Part shown: piece after piece, positions 51,288 to 60,204 of the stretch
How the letters are laid out: every line of letters starts with the position of its first letter
Numbering within the stretch: the first letter of the stretch is position 1
Assembly (NCBI GenBank): GCA_964414345.1
Contig: CAYPWF010000002.1
Span: 45,864 to 109,863, forward strand
Direction: 5' to 3'
DNA length: 64,000 bases
Source: Desulfocorpusculum sp964414345
GTDB taxonomy: Bacteria > Desulfobacterota > Desulfocorpusculales > Desulfocorpusculum
Made by a program: the position numbers and the translations under genes
Notes under the pieces: generated by a model
The model's database searches: none
What the model was told of the DNA's origin: nothing
What the model saw: the letters and a program-made list of their open reading frames with translations, nothing else

Positions 51288-52112
51288 TCACTTTTGCCCT
51301 TGTCTGTCTTCCTCCAGCCCGTAAAGAGCCGCTCCAAAAGCCCCGGTGAGTTGGGGATGTGGAGGAACAAGAACCCTTGTTTTTAGCCGCTCTCCCAAAG
51401 CCTCGGCCAGGATCGGATTGTACTCCACAACCCCCCCGGTCAGTATTACCGTGCCCTCCAGGGGATCCATTTCCAGGATCCTCTGGATTACCGAATCGAA
51501 AAGCCCCCTGACTATATCTTCTACTTTCTCACCCCTTCTGATGAGGGTCAGGATCTCGGTGGAGGTGAAAACCGTGCAGTAGGAGCCTATTTGGACTTTA
51601 CGAGTGGAACCCCTGGCCAATCCGTCCAGCTCCGAGACATCCATCCCCAGCCTTAAGGCAACTTCCTCCAGGAAGGCCCCTGTGCCTGCAGCACACTTGC
51701 GGTTCATCTTGAAAGCTTTGCGGCGGCCTTGCTCGTCCACCCGGATCACTTTGCAGTCCTGGCCCCCTATGTCCACTATGGTGGCTGCGTGGGGATAGTG
51801 AAAATAACAGCCCTTCATGTGGCAGGAGATCTCTGTCTTGATCCGCTTTGCCGTGGGAACGTTGTAACGGCCGTATCCAGTGGCCACCACAGAGCTTAGC
51901 TGTTCGGCCGGAACTCCTGCGTTTTGAAGGGCCTTTTCCAAACACGCCGCAGAGCCTCCCGCGTAGTCCACCCCGGAGCGTTGCACGTGGAAACCCCTCA
52001 GCCTGGCCTCCAAGTCGATCACAGCCGCCTTGGTGGTAGAGGCCCCCACATCCACCCCCGCCCAAAAAAGGCCCTCCAACCCCCTTGTCTGAATTTCTCC
52101 GAGGTCTTTCAA
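51288..52112 (-). CDS. ASKHA-type acyl-CoA dehydratase activase
   Basis: 274 aa ATPase of the HgdC/BcrD type. Actin-like phosphate motifs AGVDVGASTTKAAVID and VDIGGQDCKVIRVD, and the two cysteines (CAAGTGAFLE, YCTVF) that bridge one [4Fe-4S] cluster in a homodimer. It passes an electron to the BcrB-like partner with ATP hydrolysis. It starts at a TTG (52112) with weak ribosome site, 21 nt after the acyl-CoA ligase stop; the next gene follows 44 nt later. Confidence 0.88.
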   Translation of the reverse strand: MKDLGEIQTRGLEGLFWAGVDVGASTTKAAVIDLEARLRGFHVQRSGVDYAGGSAACLEKALQNAGVPAEQLSSVVATGYGRYNVPTAKRIKTEISCHMKGCYFHYPHAATIVDIGGQDCKVIRVDEQGRRKAFKMNRKCAAGTGAFLEEVALRLGMDVSELDGLARGSTRKVQIGSYCTVFTSTEILTLIRRGEKVEDIVRGLFDSVIQRILEMDPLEGTVILTGGVVEYNPILAEALGERLKTRVLVPPHPQLTGAFGAALYGLEEDRQGQK

Positions 52113-52133
52113 TCTCAGCGGTTCTCTACAAGA

Positions 52134-53687
52134 TCAACTGCCGAATCTTTCCCTGAGTAATCTGTGGAGGATCTTGCCAGTGGCAGTCCTTGGCATCTCT
52201 TCCTCTCGAATAAAGGAAACTGATTTGGGCCGCTTGTACCCGGCAATCTTGTCACGGCACCACTCTATTATCTCTTTCTCAGTGGCCTCCTGCCCCTCTT
52301 TGAGGATAATTACTGCGTGGACCGCCTCGCCCCATTTCTCGTGGGGAATGCCGATGACCGCCACATCTTTGACCTTGGGATGTCCCCCAATGCAGTTCTC
52401 CACCTCGGAGGGGTACACATTCTCTCCACCGGTTATGATCATGTTGCTCTTGCGGTCCACCAGATAGTAATAACCTTCCTCATCCCTGCGGGCCATGTCT
52501 CCAGCCGAACAATAAGGACCCCTGAAAGCCTCGGCGGTCTTTCCCGGCAGCTTCCAATATCCCTGGAAAGCGTGCGGGGTGCGGGAGAAGAGCTCACCCA
52601 CCTCTCCCTCGGGGACTTCTTTCCCTTTTTCATCCAGAAGCTTTATACGGCCCGAGCCTGTTATCTCCCTGCCAATGGAGCCCAACTTGCTGAACTGTTC
52701 GTCCGGACGCAGCAAGGTAACCAGGCCGGCTTCTGTGGAACCATAGGCCTCAAAGAGCTGCGAGTTCTTGAAGAAATCCATTATGGCCAGCTTCGTGTCC
52801 CTTCTGGCCGGAGCCGAGGAGATAAGCAGTTTGGTTACAGCGTCGCAGTTGTACCTCTGCTTCACCTCCTCGGAAAGTCCCAGCATCATGATGTAATGGG
52901 TAGGCACCAGAGATGTGAAGGTTATGCGCTCCTCGGAGAGGGTCTTCAAGAGATGCTCGGGGTCAAAACTCTTCATGTTGTATACGCACACACTTGCGCC
53001 GCAGTAGGTGAACACGAAGGAGTAGAAGATGGAATTCACGTGGCACATGGGCATCACCAGAAGCCCGGTGTCCCCCCGGTGAAAACCAAAATCCACCTCG
53101 TTTATGAGATAGAAGATCACATAGCTCTCGTGGGAGCGTATGGCTCCTTTGGGTTTCCCGGTGGTGCCGGAGGTGTACATGAAGGTCCAGATATCCTCTG
53201 CAGCTACCTCCACATCTGGCTCTTGAGAAGAGGCCCTCGCCATGAGTTCTTCATAACCCTGGAAACCAGCCGGGGTAGCCTGGCCCCCGAAGTGCACAAA
53301 ACGCCCTTGTGAGACATCCAAGTCCTTTCGAATTGTTTCCACCAGCCCCAGGAAGTCATCCTGGAAAATCATGGCCTTGGCTTCGGAGTTCTGCATTATG
53401 TAGGTGACCTCAGGCCCTGTTAGCCTGAAGTTGATAGGAACTGCTATCAGGCCTGCCTTGGCCACGGCTGCGTAGATCTCCATCCACTCCACACAGTTGT
53501 AGGCCAGAATCCCCACCCTGTCCCCTTTTTGGAGCCCAAGCCCCAAAAGACCGTTGGCCAGTTTGCAGGCCCTCTCATTCCACTGGCGGAAGGTCATGGA
53601 CCGGACCAGATCCCTGGCCCCAACCTTCTCGGGAAACAGGATTGCGTTCATCTTGAGTATCTCGCCGCAATGAAGGAGCTGGCTCAT
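52134..53687 (-). CDS. Acyl-CoA synthetase (AMP-forming)
   Basis: 517 aa ANL-superfamily ligase. ATP loop YTSGTTGKPKGAI, EAYGSTEAG, the core hinge YYLVDRKSNMIITGGENVYP and Lys near the C-terminus in PRTATGKILH. It activates a carboxylic acid to its CoA thioester; the substrate (aryl or fatty acid) is not decidable. GGAGG lies 6 nt before the ATG. Confidence 0.88.
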   Translation of the reverse strand: MSQLLHCGEILKMNAILFPEKVGARDLVRSMTFRQWNERACKLANGLLGLGLQKGDRVGILAYNCVEWMEIYAAVAKAGLIAVPINFRLTGPEVTYIMQNSEAKAMIFQDDFLGLVETIRKDLDVSQGRFVHFGGQATPAGFQGYEELMARASSQEPDVEVAAEDIWTFMYTSGTTGKPKGAIRSHESYVIFYLINEVDFGFHRGDTGLLVMPMCHVNSIFYSFVFTYCGASVCVYNMKSFDPEHLLKTLSEERITFTSLVPTHYIMMLGLSEEVKQRYNCDAVTKLLISSAPARRDTKLAIMDFFKNSQLFEAYGSTEAGLVTLLRPDEQFSKLGSIGREITGSGRIKLLDEKGKEVPEGEVGELFSRTPHAFQGYWKLPGKTAEAFRGPYCSAGDMARRDEEGYYYLVDRKSNMIITGGENVYPSEVENCIGGHPKVKDVAVIGIPHEKWGEAVHAVIILKEGQEATEKEIIEWCRDKIAGYKRPKSVSFIREEEMPRTATGKILHRLLRERFGS

Positions 53688-53780
53688 GGAGAACCTCCTT
53701 GTGGCTTCAGAGCAAAAAACCTCTCACACCCCGAGAGTTGTTATCAGAATCCGTTTACCCTTTGCTTCACCTGACCTTTC

Positions 53781-56363
53781 TCAAATGGCCTTGGCCAGCA
53801 CCTCTGTGATGTCCATCACCTGGATCTTGAACTTCTCTTCCCTCTTAAGTCTGGCCGCGGCTGCCTGGAGGGTCCTCTTGCAGGACGGGCAGGCCGATAC
53901 TATGACCTCAGCCCCCACCTCTTTGGCCTGCTGGACTCTCTTGTAGGCTATCTCGTCGCTCATTGCGAAATCAAAGGCCTTGAGCCCCCCTCCTCCCCCG
54001 CAACACTTGGCCAGGAGCCTGTTCAAAGGGAATTCCAGAAGTTGCAGACCCGGCACAGCCTGAAGCACCCGGCGAGGGGGTTCGAATATGTTCATGTGTC
54101 GGCCTAGGTCGCAAGGATCGTGATAAACCACCTTGGCTTCAAAAGACCCCTGGAAGCTCACCTTCCCTTCCTGGATCAGCTGGTCCATGTATTCCACCAG
54201 GTGAAGGGTCTTGGGCACAGGACGCTGGGTGTGCTTCGGATAAAGCTCCTTGATGGTCTTGTAGCAACCAGCACAAGTGGTCACCAAAGTCTCGGGGGAG
54301 CTCTTCTCCCAGAGGGCCAGGTTGGTTTCCATGGCTTTCTGGAAGTCACCCACCGAACCCACCAGGTAGGCCAGGTATCCGCAACAGTTCTCCTTATCCC
54401 CCATGGTCCCATACTTTATCCCAGCCCGATCCATGAGCCTCATAACCGAGGGCACGATCCTTGTGTCCTGGTAGGAAGGCACGCAGCCCAGAAAAAGCAT
54501 TGTTTCAAGCTTCCCTTGGGGTTGCACAAACCCGGAAGGATAAATCTCGGTTCGCTTCTCAGGCTCCTCTCCAAATGGATTCCCCTTCTCTTCCATGCTC
54601 TTAAGCATGGGCAGAAAGCTCTTGGGAAGATAGCCCTCATCCACCAGTCTTTTTCTTGCAGCCTCCACGATTTCGGCCACCTGTATGCCGGCAGGACAAG
54701 TGGAGCGGCAATTCAGACACGTGGTGCAGGCATAAAAACGGCTGGCCAGCTCCTCAGACGGGGGAATTTTCCCTGTCATAAGATCATAGGCCAGTATGAC
54801 CCTTCCCCTGGCATTCACTGATTCAAGCAACCGCTCCCCATATGTGGGACATCCCAGCCTGCAAAAACCGCACATTATGCAGGCCAGGATCTCGTTGTCC
54901 ACGGCCTGACCAAAGCCCTTGACTTGATCGGGCCTCTCCAGAAAGGCCGAGTAGGCAAACTGCTCCAGGATGTCCTTTATGGAGCCTTCAAAACCCAGCT
55001 TCCCGGGATTCAAGATGTTGTTGGGATCCAGGGCCAGCTTGATCTTTTCCATGACTTCCTTGGACACCCCCAACTCTTCTTCTATGTAAGGGGATTTGGC
55101 CATCCCCACGCCGTGCTCGGCCGTGAGGGTGCCCTGGAAGTTCTTTGTAAGGACTATGAAATCCTGGGCTATCCGCTTGACCTTTTCCCATTCTCGGCCA
55201 TCTCTGGGATCCATAATGATGACCGCATGGAGGTTACCGTCCCCCACGTGCCCGAATATACACATGGGGAAATCGTGCTTTCTGCCCACCTCCTGGATGG
55301 CCTCTATGGTTGCCGGTATCTGGCTTATGGGTACCCCGAAGTCTTCTACAAGGGGGATCAGCCTGGAGCCCCTTTTCACCTTGGAGAGGGCCGAGACAAG
55401 TCCCTGCCTGGCCTGCCACATGGCCATACGGCGGTTTGGATCGTCCGACCACTGCGTCTCTAGCCCATCATTTTTGGCAAAGATCTCGTTGATCCGTTCA
55501 ATGTCTTTTTGAACAGCCTCCTTCACCCCATCCAATTCCAGAAACAGAATGCAGCCCACCTCCTGAGGGATCTCTAGGCCCATGGTCTTTCGCACAACAT
55601 CTATAGAGGTCCTGTCCAATATCTCCAAAGAGGAAAGGGGGATCCCTCGGCCCAAAACCTCCTCGGCCCCCCTGCCTGCAGCCTCTACGCTTGGAAAAGA
55701 GGCCTGTGCAAAGGCGATGTAGGGCGGCATCGGCAGAATCTTCACCATAACCTCTGTGATGATCCCCAAGGTCCCTTCAGCCTGACCGAAGAGATGGGTT
55801 AGGTCATATCCCGAAGAGGTCTTCCTGGCTTTGGAACCTGTGCGCATTATCCTGCCGTCGGCCAGCACCACCTCCAATCCCATGATATAGTCCTTGGTGG
55901 TGCCGTATTTGAGGGCGCGGTTTCCGCTGGCATTGGTGGAGACCATGCCCCCTATGGAGGCCAAGGGGGCGCTGGCCGGATCCGGTGGGAAGAAATGGGT
56001 GGGGGCCAGGGCTTGATTCAACCTATTACATATGACCCCCGGCTCCACCCTGGCATAGCCGTCCTCCCTGTTTATCTCCAGGATCCTGTTCATCCTGCTC
56101 AGGTCCAGGAGAATGCCTTTGTCCCTACAAGGCAGGATGGCTCCGGTGACCGATGTGCCGGAGCCCCTGGGGATCACCGGGACCCTCTCCTCATTGGCAA
56201 GGCGCAGTATTTCTGAAACTTGTTCCTTGGAGGCAACAAAAACGATGGCCTCCGGAATCCCTTCGTGGACGGACATGTCCCTTGAGTAACAAAGCCGCTC
56301 CACGAGTTCCTCGCGCACATTTTGCTCCCCCACCACTTGGCGAAGCTGATCCATAAACCCCAT
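53781..56363 (-). CDS. GlcD-GlcF fusion: FAD-linked 2-hydroxyacid oxidase with Fe-S oxidoreductase domain
   Basis: 860 aa. Residues 1-460 are a GlcD-like flavin oxidase (FAD-binding RGSGTSVTGAILP, PPDPASAPLASIGGMVSTNASGNRAL, C-terminal GDGNLHAVI and EHGVGMAKSP). Residues 470-860 are a GlcF-like domain with two [4Fe-4S] cysteine sets (CIMCGFCRLGCP, CTTCLNCRSTCP) and two CCG-type repeats (ENCCGYLAYL region, CCGGGGG). Such fusions oxidise D-lactate, glycolate or other 2-hydroxy acids and hand electrons to a membrane or flavoprotein partner. In this operon an aryl-lactate or 2-hydroxyacid is plausible. GGAGGT lies 8 nt before the ATG. Confidence 0.9.
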   Translation of the reverse strand: MGFMDQLRQVVGEQNVREELVERLCYSRDMSVHEGIPEAIVFVASKEQVSEILRLANEERVPVIPRGSGTSVTGAILPCRDKGILLDLSRMNRILEINREDGYARVEPGVICNRLNQALAPTHFFPPDPASAPLASIGGMVSTNASGNRALKYGTTKDYIMGLEVVLADGRIMRTGSKARKTSSGYDLTHLFGQAEGTLGIITEVMVKILPMPPYIAFAQASFPSVEAAGRGAEEVLGRGIPLSSLEILDRTSIDVVRKTMGLEIPQEVGCILFLELDGVKEAVQKDIERINEIFAKNDGLETQWSDDPNRRMAMWQARQGLVSALSKVKRGSRLIPLVEDFGVPISQIPATIEAIQEVGRKHDFPMCIFGHVGDGNLHAVIIMDPRDGREWEKVKRIAQDFIVLTKNFQGTLTAEHGVGMAKSPYIEEELGVSKEVMEKIKLALDPNNILNPGKLGFEGSIKDILEQFAYSAFLERPDQVKGFGQAVDNEILACIMCGFCRLGCPTYGERLLESVNARGRVILAYDLMTGKIPPSEELASRFYACTTCLNCRSTCPAGIQVAEIVEAARKRLVDEGYLPKSFLPMLKSMEEKGNPFGEEPEKRTEIYPSGFVQPQGKLETMLFLGCVPSYQDTRIVPSVMRLMDRAGIKYGTMGDKENCCGYLAYLVGSVGDFQKAMETNLALWEKSSPETLVTTCAGCYKTIKELYPKHTQRPVPKTLHLVEYMDQLIQEGKVSFQGSFEAKVVYHDPCDLGRHMNIFEPPRRVLQAVPGLQLLEFPLNRLLAKCCGGGGGLKAFDFAMSDEIAYKRVQQAKEVGAEVIVSACPSCKRTLQAAAARLKREEKFKIQVMDITEVLAKAI

Positions 56364-56390
56364 GACAGATTACCTCCTAGAGCGAGGAGC

Positions 56391-57692
56391 TCAGCTCTTG
56401 GGCCGCTCGTCGATCACTCTTTTGGCCTTCCCCTCGCTTCTGGCGATACTCTTGGGTTCCACCAAGGTGACCCCTACGGAGATCCCCACCATCTCCCTTA
56501 CATGCTCTGCTATGCGGGCCTCCACCTCAGCCCTCTTCTCAGGACCGGCTGCGTAGATCTCAGGTTTGCCCTCTACGTGCACCACCAACTGATCCAGATA
56601 ACCCTTTTTACGGACTATCAGCACATATTGAGGTTCCACCTCCGGCACATCCAGCAAGAGAGCCTCTATCTGGGAGGGGAATACGTTCACACCGCTTATT
56701 ATCAGCATATCGTCGCTTCTGCCCAGAATCTTGTCCATCTTGATGAGGCTCCTGCCGCATACACACTTCTCCCTTCGCAGGCGCGTGATGTCCTTGGTCC
56801 TGTATCTTAGCAAGGGCATGGCTCTCCTCTGAATCGAAGTCAGAACCAACTCGCCTTGCTCTCCTAGGGGAAGGGGCTCCAGGGTCACCGGATCCACTAT
56901 CTCGGGAAGGAAATGATCTTCGTTTATGTGAAGCCCGTCTTGGGCCTCGCAGTCAAAGGCCACCCCAGGGCCGCACATTTCTGTAAGCCCGTAGGCCTCC
57001 ATGGCCTTGATCCCCATGCGCTCTTCTATTTCCTGGCGCATCCCTGTGGTCCAAGGCTCTGCTCCGAACACCCCCACCCGCAGGGGCAGTGATTTCAGGT
57101 CCACCTTCATTTCCTCAGCCCTCTCGGCTATGGTCAGGGCGTAGGAAGGTGTTGCAAACAACACTGTGGTACCGAAATCCTTCATGATGATTATCTGGCG
57201 CTCTGTTTGGCCTGAGCTGGTGGGCACAACCGTGCAGCCGATTCTTGTAGCCCCTTGATGGAAACCCAAACCTCCAGTGAAAAGTCCATGGCCGTAAGCG
57301 TTCTGAACTATATCCTCGGGTCGGATCCCAGCGGCCCAAAGATTTCTGGCCATACACTCGGTCCACTGCTCCAAGTCCTCCTTGGTGTAAGGACCGGTTA
57401 TGGGTTTACCGGTTGTGCCCGAGGAGGCGTGGACTCGTATCACTTCCTTGAGGGGCACCGCGCAAAGCCCGAAGGGGTAATTGTCCCTAAGGTCGTTTTT
57501 CACGGTGAAGGGAAGCTTGCGGGTGTCCTCAAGAGAACGAATGTCCTGGGGCTTCACGCCGAGCTGATCCAGTTTCTTCTTGTAAAAATCCACTCTCTCA
57601 TACAGCCAGGCCACCGTCTCTTGCAGCTTGGCCAGCTGGAACCTCTGGAGCTCCTCCACCCCCATGCACTCGAATTTCTCATCCCAAGGCAT
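56391..57692 (-). CDS. paaK: Phenylacetate-CoA ligase family enzyme
   Basis: 433 aa, normal PaaK length. ATP loop ASSGTTGKPITGPY, AYGLTEMCGPGVAFDC, and the C-terminal hinge ILGRSDDMLIISGVNVFP. Makes phenylacetyl-CoA or another aryl-acetyl-CoA from the free acid, ATP and CoA. In iorAB operons this enzyme commonly follows the ketoacid oxidoreductase. ATG 57692 has AAGGAGG 5 nt upstream; the frame runs to 57743 without support. Confidence 0.92.
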   Translation of the reverse strand: MPWDEKFECMGVEELQRFQLAKLQETVAWLYERVDFYKKKLDQLGVKPQDIRSLEDTRKLPFTVKNDLRDNYPFGLCAVPLKEVIRVHASSGTTGKPITGPYTKEDLEQWTECMARNLWAAGIRPEDIVQNAYGHGLFTGGLGFHQGATRIGCTVVPTSSGQTERQIIIMKDFGTTVLFATPSYALTIAERAEEMKVDLKSLPLRVGVFGAEPWTTGMRQEIEERMGIKAMEAYGLTEMCGPGVAFDCEAQDGLHINEDHFLPEIVDPVTLEPLPLGEQGELVLTSIQRRAMPLLRYRTKDITRLRREKCVCGRSLIKMDKILGRSDDMLIISGVNVFPSQIEALLLDVPEVEPQYVLIVRKKGYLDQLVVHVEGKPEIYAAGPEKRAEVEARIAEHVREMVGISVGVTLVEPKSIARSEGKAKRVIDERPKS

Positions 57693-57739
57693 CTCTCCCC
57701 CTCCTTGTCTTGAAATCCAAGGCGCCACCTGGCGCTCTC

Positions 57740-58330
57740 TCATACCAAGGACTGTCCTTTCTCAAAAGCCTTCAGGTTGAGCTCCTTGAAGGCCTTGGGG
57801 ACCCGCTGCGACACCACCTTCTTCCAGACAGACACCGGGAGCTCCAAGAGCCTCGAAGTCATGCCCAAAAGGATGGTGTTCACCAGCCTGGGATTCCCCA
57901 ATTCCTCGGCTATCCCCAGCGCGTCCACCAGGATGGGGGAAGTGGAACTCTTCTTCAGGAGCTCCTCCGCTCCCTCTGGATATTGGGCCAGGCCTGTGGA
58001 GACTATGGGGGGGACGACTCTCTGCGAGTTTACGATGAGCCTTCCCCCGGCCTTGAGGAATCCCAACCAGCGCAGGGCCTCGGCCAGCTCGAAAGAGAGA
58101 AGCACATCCGCCTCTCCCTTGGGGATTATGGGGGAGCTTACCCGCTTCCCGAATCGCACGTGGGAGGAGACCACCCCACCTCGCTGGGCCATGCCGTGCA
58201 CCTCGCTCTTCTTGACATCCAGGCCACTCAACATGGCCACTTCAGAGAGGATGTCGCTTGCCAGGATCACGCCCTGGCCTCCCACACCCACTATGAGAAT
58301 GTTTTTCACCGAGTTTTTGTTTTTCACCAT
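57740..58330 (-). CDS. iorB: Indolepyruvate:ferredoxin oxidoreductase, beta subunit
   Basis: 196 aa gamma-type domain (ILIVGVGGQGVILASDIL at the start, SEVHGMAQRGGVVSSHVRFG). Partner of IorA: oxidative decarboxylation of aryl pyruvates to aryl-acetyl-CoA with reduction of ferredoxin. ATG 58330 is used since GGGAGG lies 4 nt before it. Follows iorA by 27 nt. Confidence 0.93.
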   Translation of the reverse strand: MVKNKNSVKNILIVGVGGQGVILASDILSEVAMLSGLDVKKSEVHGMAQRGGVVSSHVRFGKRVSSPIIPKGEADVLLSFELAEALRWLGFLKAGGRLIVNSQRVVPPIVSTGLAQYPEGAEELLKKSSTSPILVDALGIAEELGNPRLVNTILLGMTSRLLELPVSVWKKVVSQRVPKAFKELNLKAFEKGQSLV

Positions 58331-58357
58331 GTCGCCTCCCAAGCCCACAGGAGTCTT

Positions 58358-60163
58358 TCAGGCTCCTGCCATGGAGATAGCCCCTTGTTTGCAGAGCTGT
58401 TCGCACACTGTACAGCCTCGGCACAAGGTGGGGTCGATCTCTGCCTTGCGTCGCACCTTGCCCCCTTCCTTCTTGGAAGGAATTTCCTCCCCAGGAACTA
58501 TGGCAGGGCAGCCCAATCTTAAACACATGCCGCAGCCCTCACAAAGTTCCGGGTCGACTTTGTGGACCAGGCTAGGGTCAAACTTCTCCATCATCACGCA
58601 GGGCCTGTTGGTGATAATTACCGAAGGCTCCTCTGCCGAGACTTCCTCCTTTATGACCTGGCTTGTGGTTTTCAGATCATAAGGATCCACTACACGCACT
58701 CTCTTTATACCCAAGGATTCCACGAGGTTCTGGAGATCCACCTGCCTTGTCTGCTCGCCTTGTAGGGTGCGGCCGGTTCCAGGATGGTCTTGTCCGCCCG
58801 TCATTCCGGTGGTGCGGTTGTCCAGAATCACCACCTTCACATTCCCTTTGTTGTAAGCCACGTCCATAAGGCTTGTGACCCCTGAGTGAAGAAAGGTGGA
58901 ATCCCCTATGACCGCAAAAATCGGCCTTTTCTCCTCCAGCTGGGTCCTCTCGATGGCCTTGGCCACCCCATGGGCCGTGCTGATGGATGCCCCCATACAA
59001 ATGCAGGAGTCTATGGCTTCAAGGGGCGGAAGCACACTTAGGGTATAGCAACCGATGTCGCTAAGCACTATCCCCTTGGCCTGGTTCAAGGCGAAAAAGA
59101 AACTCCTGTGAGGACATCCCGGGCACATGACCGGGGGCCTGGGAAGAGAAGCTGTGGGGGGTGTGGGGACCGAGGTGACTGAAACCCGCTTGGGCTTTAG
59201 CAGCTTGGCCTTGCGAAGCCCCTCTTCCACTATCTCGGGGGAGAATTCATCCAGTCTGGGGAAGTATTTCTTGCCTTCCACCCGGATCCCCATGGCCAGT
59301 ATCTGCTCCTCCAAGAAAGGCTCCAGCTCCTCCACCACAAGAAGCCTTTTCACCTTGGAGGCGAACCTGCGGATCTTTTTTTCGGGAATGGGATAGCTCA
59401 TGCCCAGCTTCAAGAAAGAGGCCTCTGGGATGACCTCTTTGGCATACTGATAAGAGATGCCGCTGCAGATGATCCCCACCGAGGATTTCCCCCACTCTAT
59501 GCGGTTAAAGCTTGTGCGCTCGGAGAAACCCCTAAGCTTCTCCAAACGCTCCAGCACCATGGGGTGTCTTATGCGGGCATATGCAGGTATCATCACATAC
59601 TTCTTCCGATCCCTGGAGAAACCCTTGGCAGGTGTCCCCGAAGGAGAACCCATCCTAACTATGCCCTTGGAGTGAGAAACACGCGTTGTGAGTCTCAAGA
59701 TGGAGGGGGTGTCGTATTCCTCAGAGACTTGAAGGGCAACCCCAACCATGTCCTTGGCCTCCTGGCTGTCGCTGGGCTCGAACAACGGAACCATGGCGAA
59801 GCGGGCAAAATATCGATTGTCCTGCTCGTTCTGCGAGCTGTGCATGCCTGGATCGTCGGCGCAGGCCAGCAGGAAGCCTCCGTTTACCCCCGTGTATGCA
59901 AAGGTCATAAAGGGATCGGCCGCCACATTGAGGCCCACATGTTTCATAGCCACCAAAGCTCTTACCCCTGCCATGGAGGCTCCGATGCCTACCTCGAAGG
60001 CCACCTTTTCATTGGGAGCCCACTCGGCGTACACCCCTTCATACTTAGCCAGATTTTGCAGGATCTCCGTGCTGGGGGTGCCTGGATAGGCGGATGCCAC
60101 CCTCACCCCGCTCTCATAAGCGCCTCTGGCCACGGCCTCGTTTCCTGAAAGGAGTTGCTTCAT
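58358..60163 (-). CDS. iorA: Indolepyruvate:ferredoxin oxidoreductase, alpha subunit
   Basis: 601 aa thiamine-diphosphate enzyme. N-terminal pyrimidine-binding part (LLSGNEAVARGAYESGVRV, YPGTPSTEI), central TPP-binding part with CPGCPHRSFFF, GDSTFLHSGVTSL and NRTTGMTGGQDHPG, then a C-terminal ferredoxin domain with two [4Fe-4S] motifs (CEGCGMCLRLGCP, CRGCTVCEQLC). AAGGAGGT lies 10 nt before the ATG. It takes the 2-keto acids made by transamination of Phe, Tyr or Trp. Confidence 0.95.
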   Translation of the reverse strand: MKQLLSGNEAVARGAYESGVRVASAYPGTPSTEILQNLAKYEGVYAEWAPNEKVAFEVGIGASMAGVRALVAMKHVGLNVAADPFMTFAYTGVNGGFLLACADDPGMHSSQNEQDNRYFARFAMVPLFEPSDSQEAKDMVGVALQVSEEYDTPSILRLTTRVSHSKGIVRMGSPSGTPAKGFSRDRKKYVMIPAYARIRHPMVLERLEKLRGFSERTSFNRIEWGKSSVGIICSGISYQYAKEVIPEASFLKLGMSYPIPEKKIRRFASKVKRLLVVEELEPFLEEQILAMGIRVEGKKYFPRLDEFSPEIVEEGLRKAKLLKPKRVSVTSVPTPPTASLPRPPVMCPGCPHRSFFFALNQAKGIVLSDIGCYTLSVLPPLEAIDSCICMGASISTAHGVAKAIERTQLEEKRPIFAVIGDSTFLHSGVTSLMDVAYNKGNVKVVILDNRTTGMTGGQDHPGTGRTLQGEQTRQVDLQNLVESLGIKRVRVVDPYDLKTTSQVIKEEVSAEEPSVIITNRPCVMMEKFDPSLVHKVDPELCEGCGMCLRLGCPAIVPGEEIPSKKEGGKVRRKAEIDPTLCRGCTVCEQLCKQGAISMAGA

Positions 60164-60204
60164 GGGAAGATCTACCTCCTTATCCCCCGAGCAGAGCGGG
60201 AGCC

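Noticed and set aside
50002..52112. Double-cubane cluster protein (DCCP, YjiM/YjiL-like) identity for the dehydratase/activase pair
   Set aside because: The single-subunit-plus-activase layout fits, but landmarks such as TNQCRDVQDW and CPNNSNSR look BcrB-like. Kept only as an alternative.
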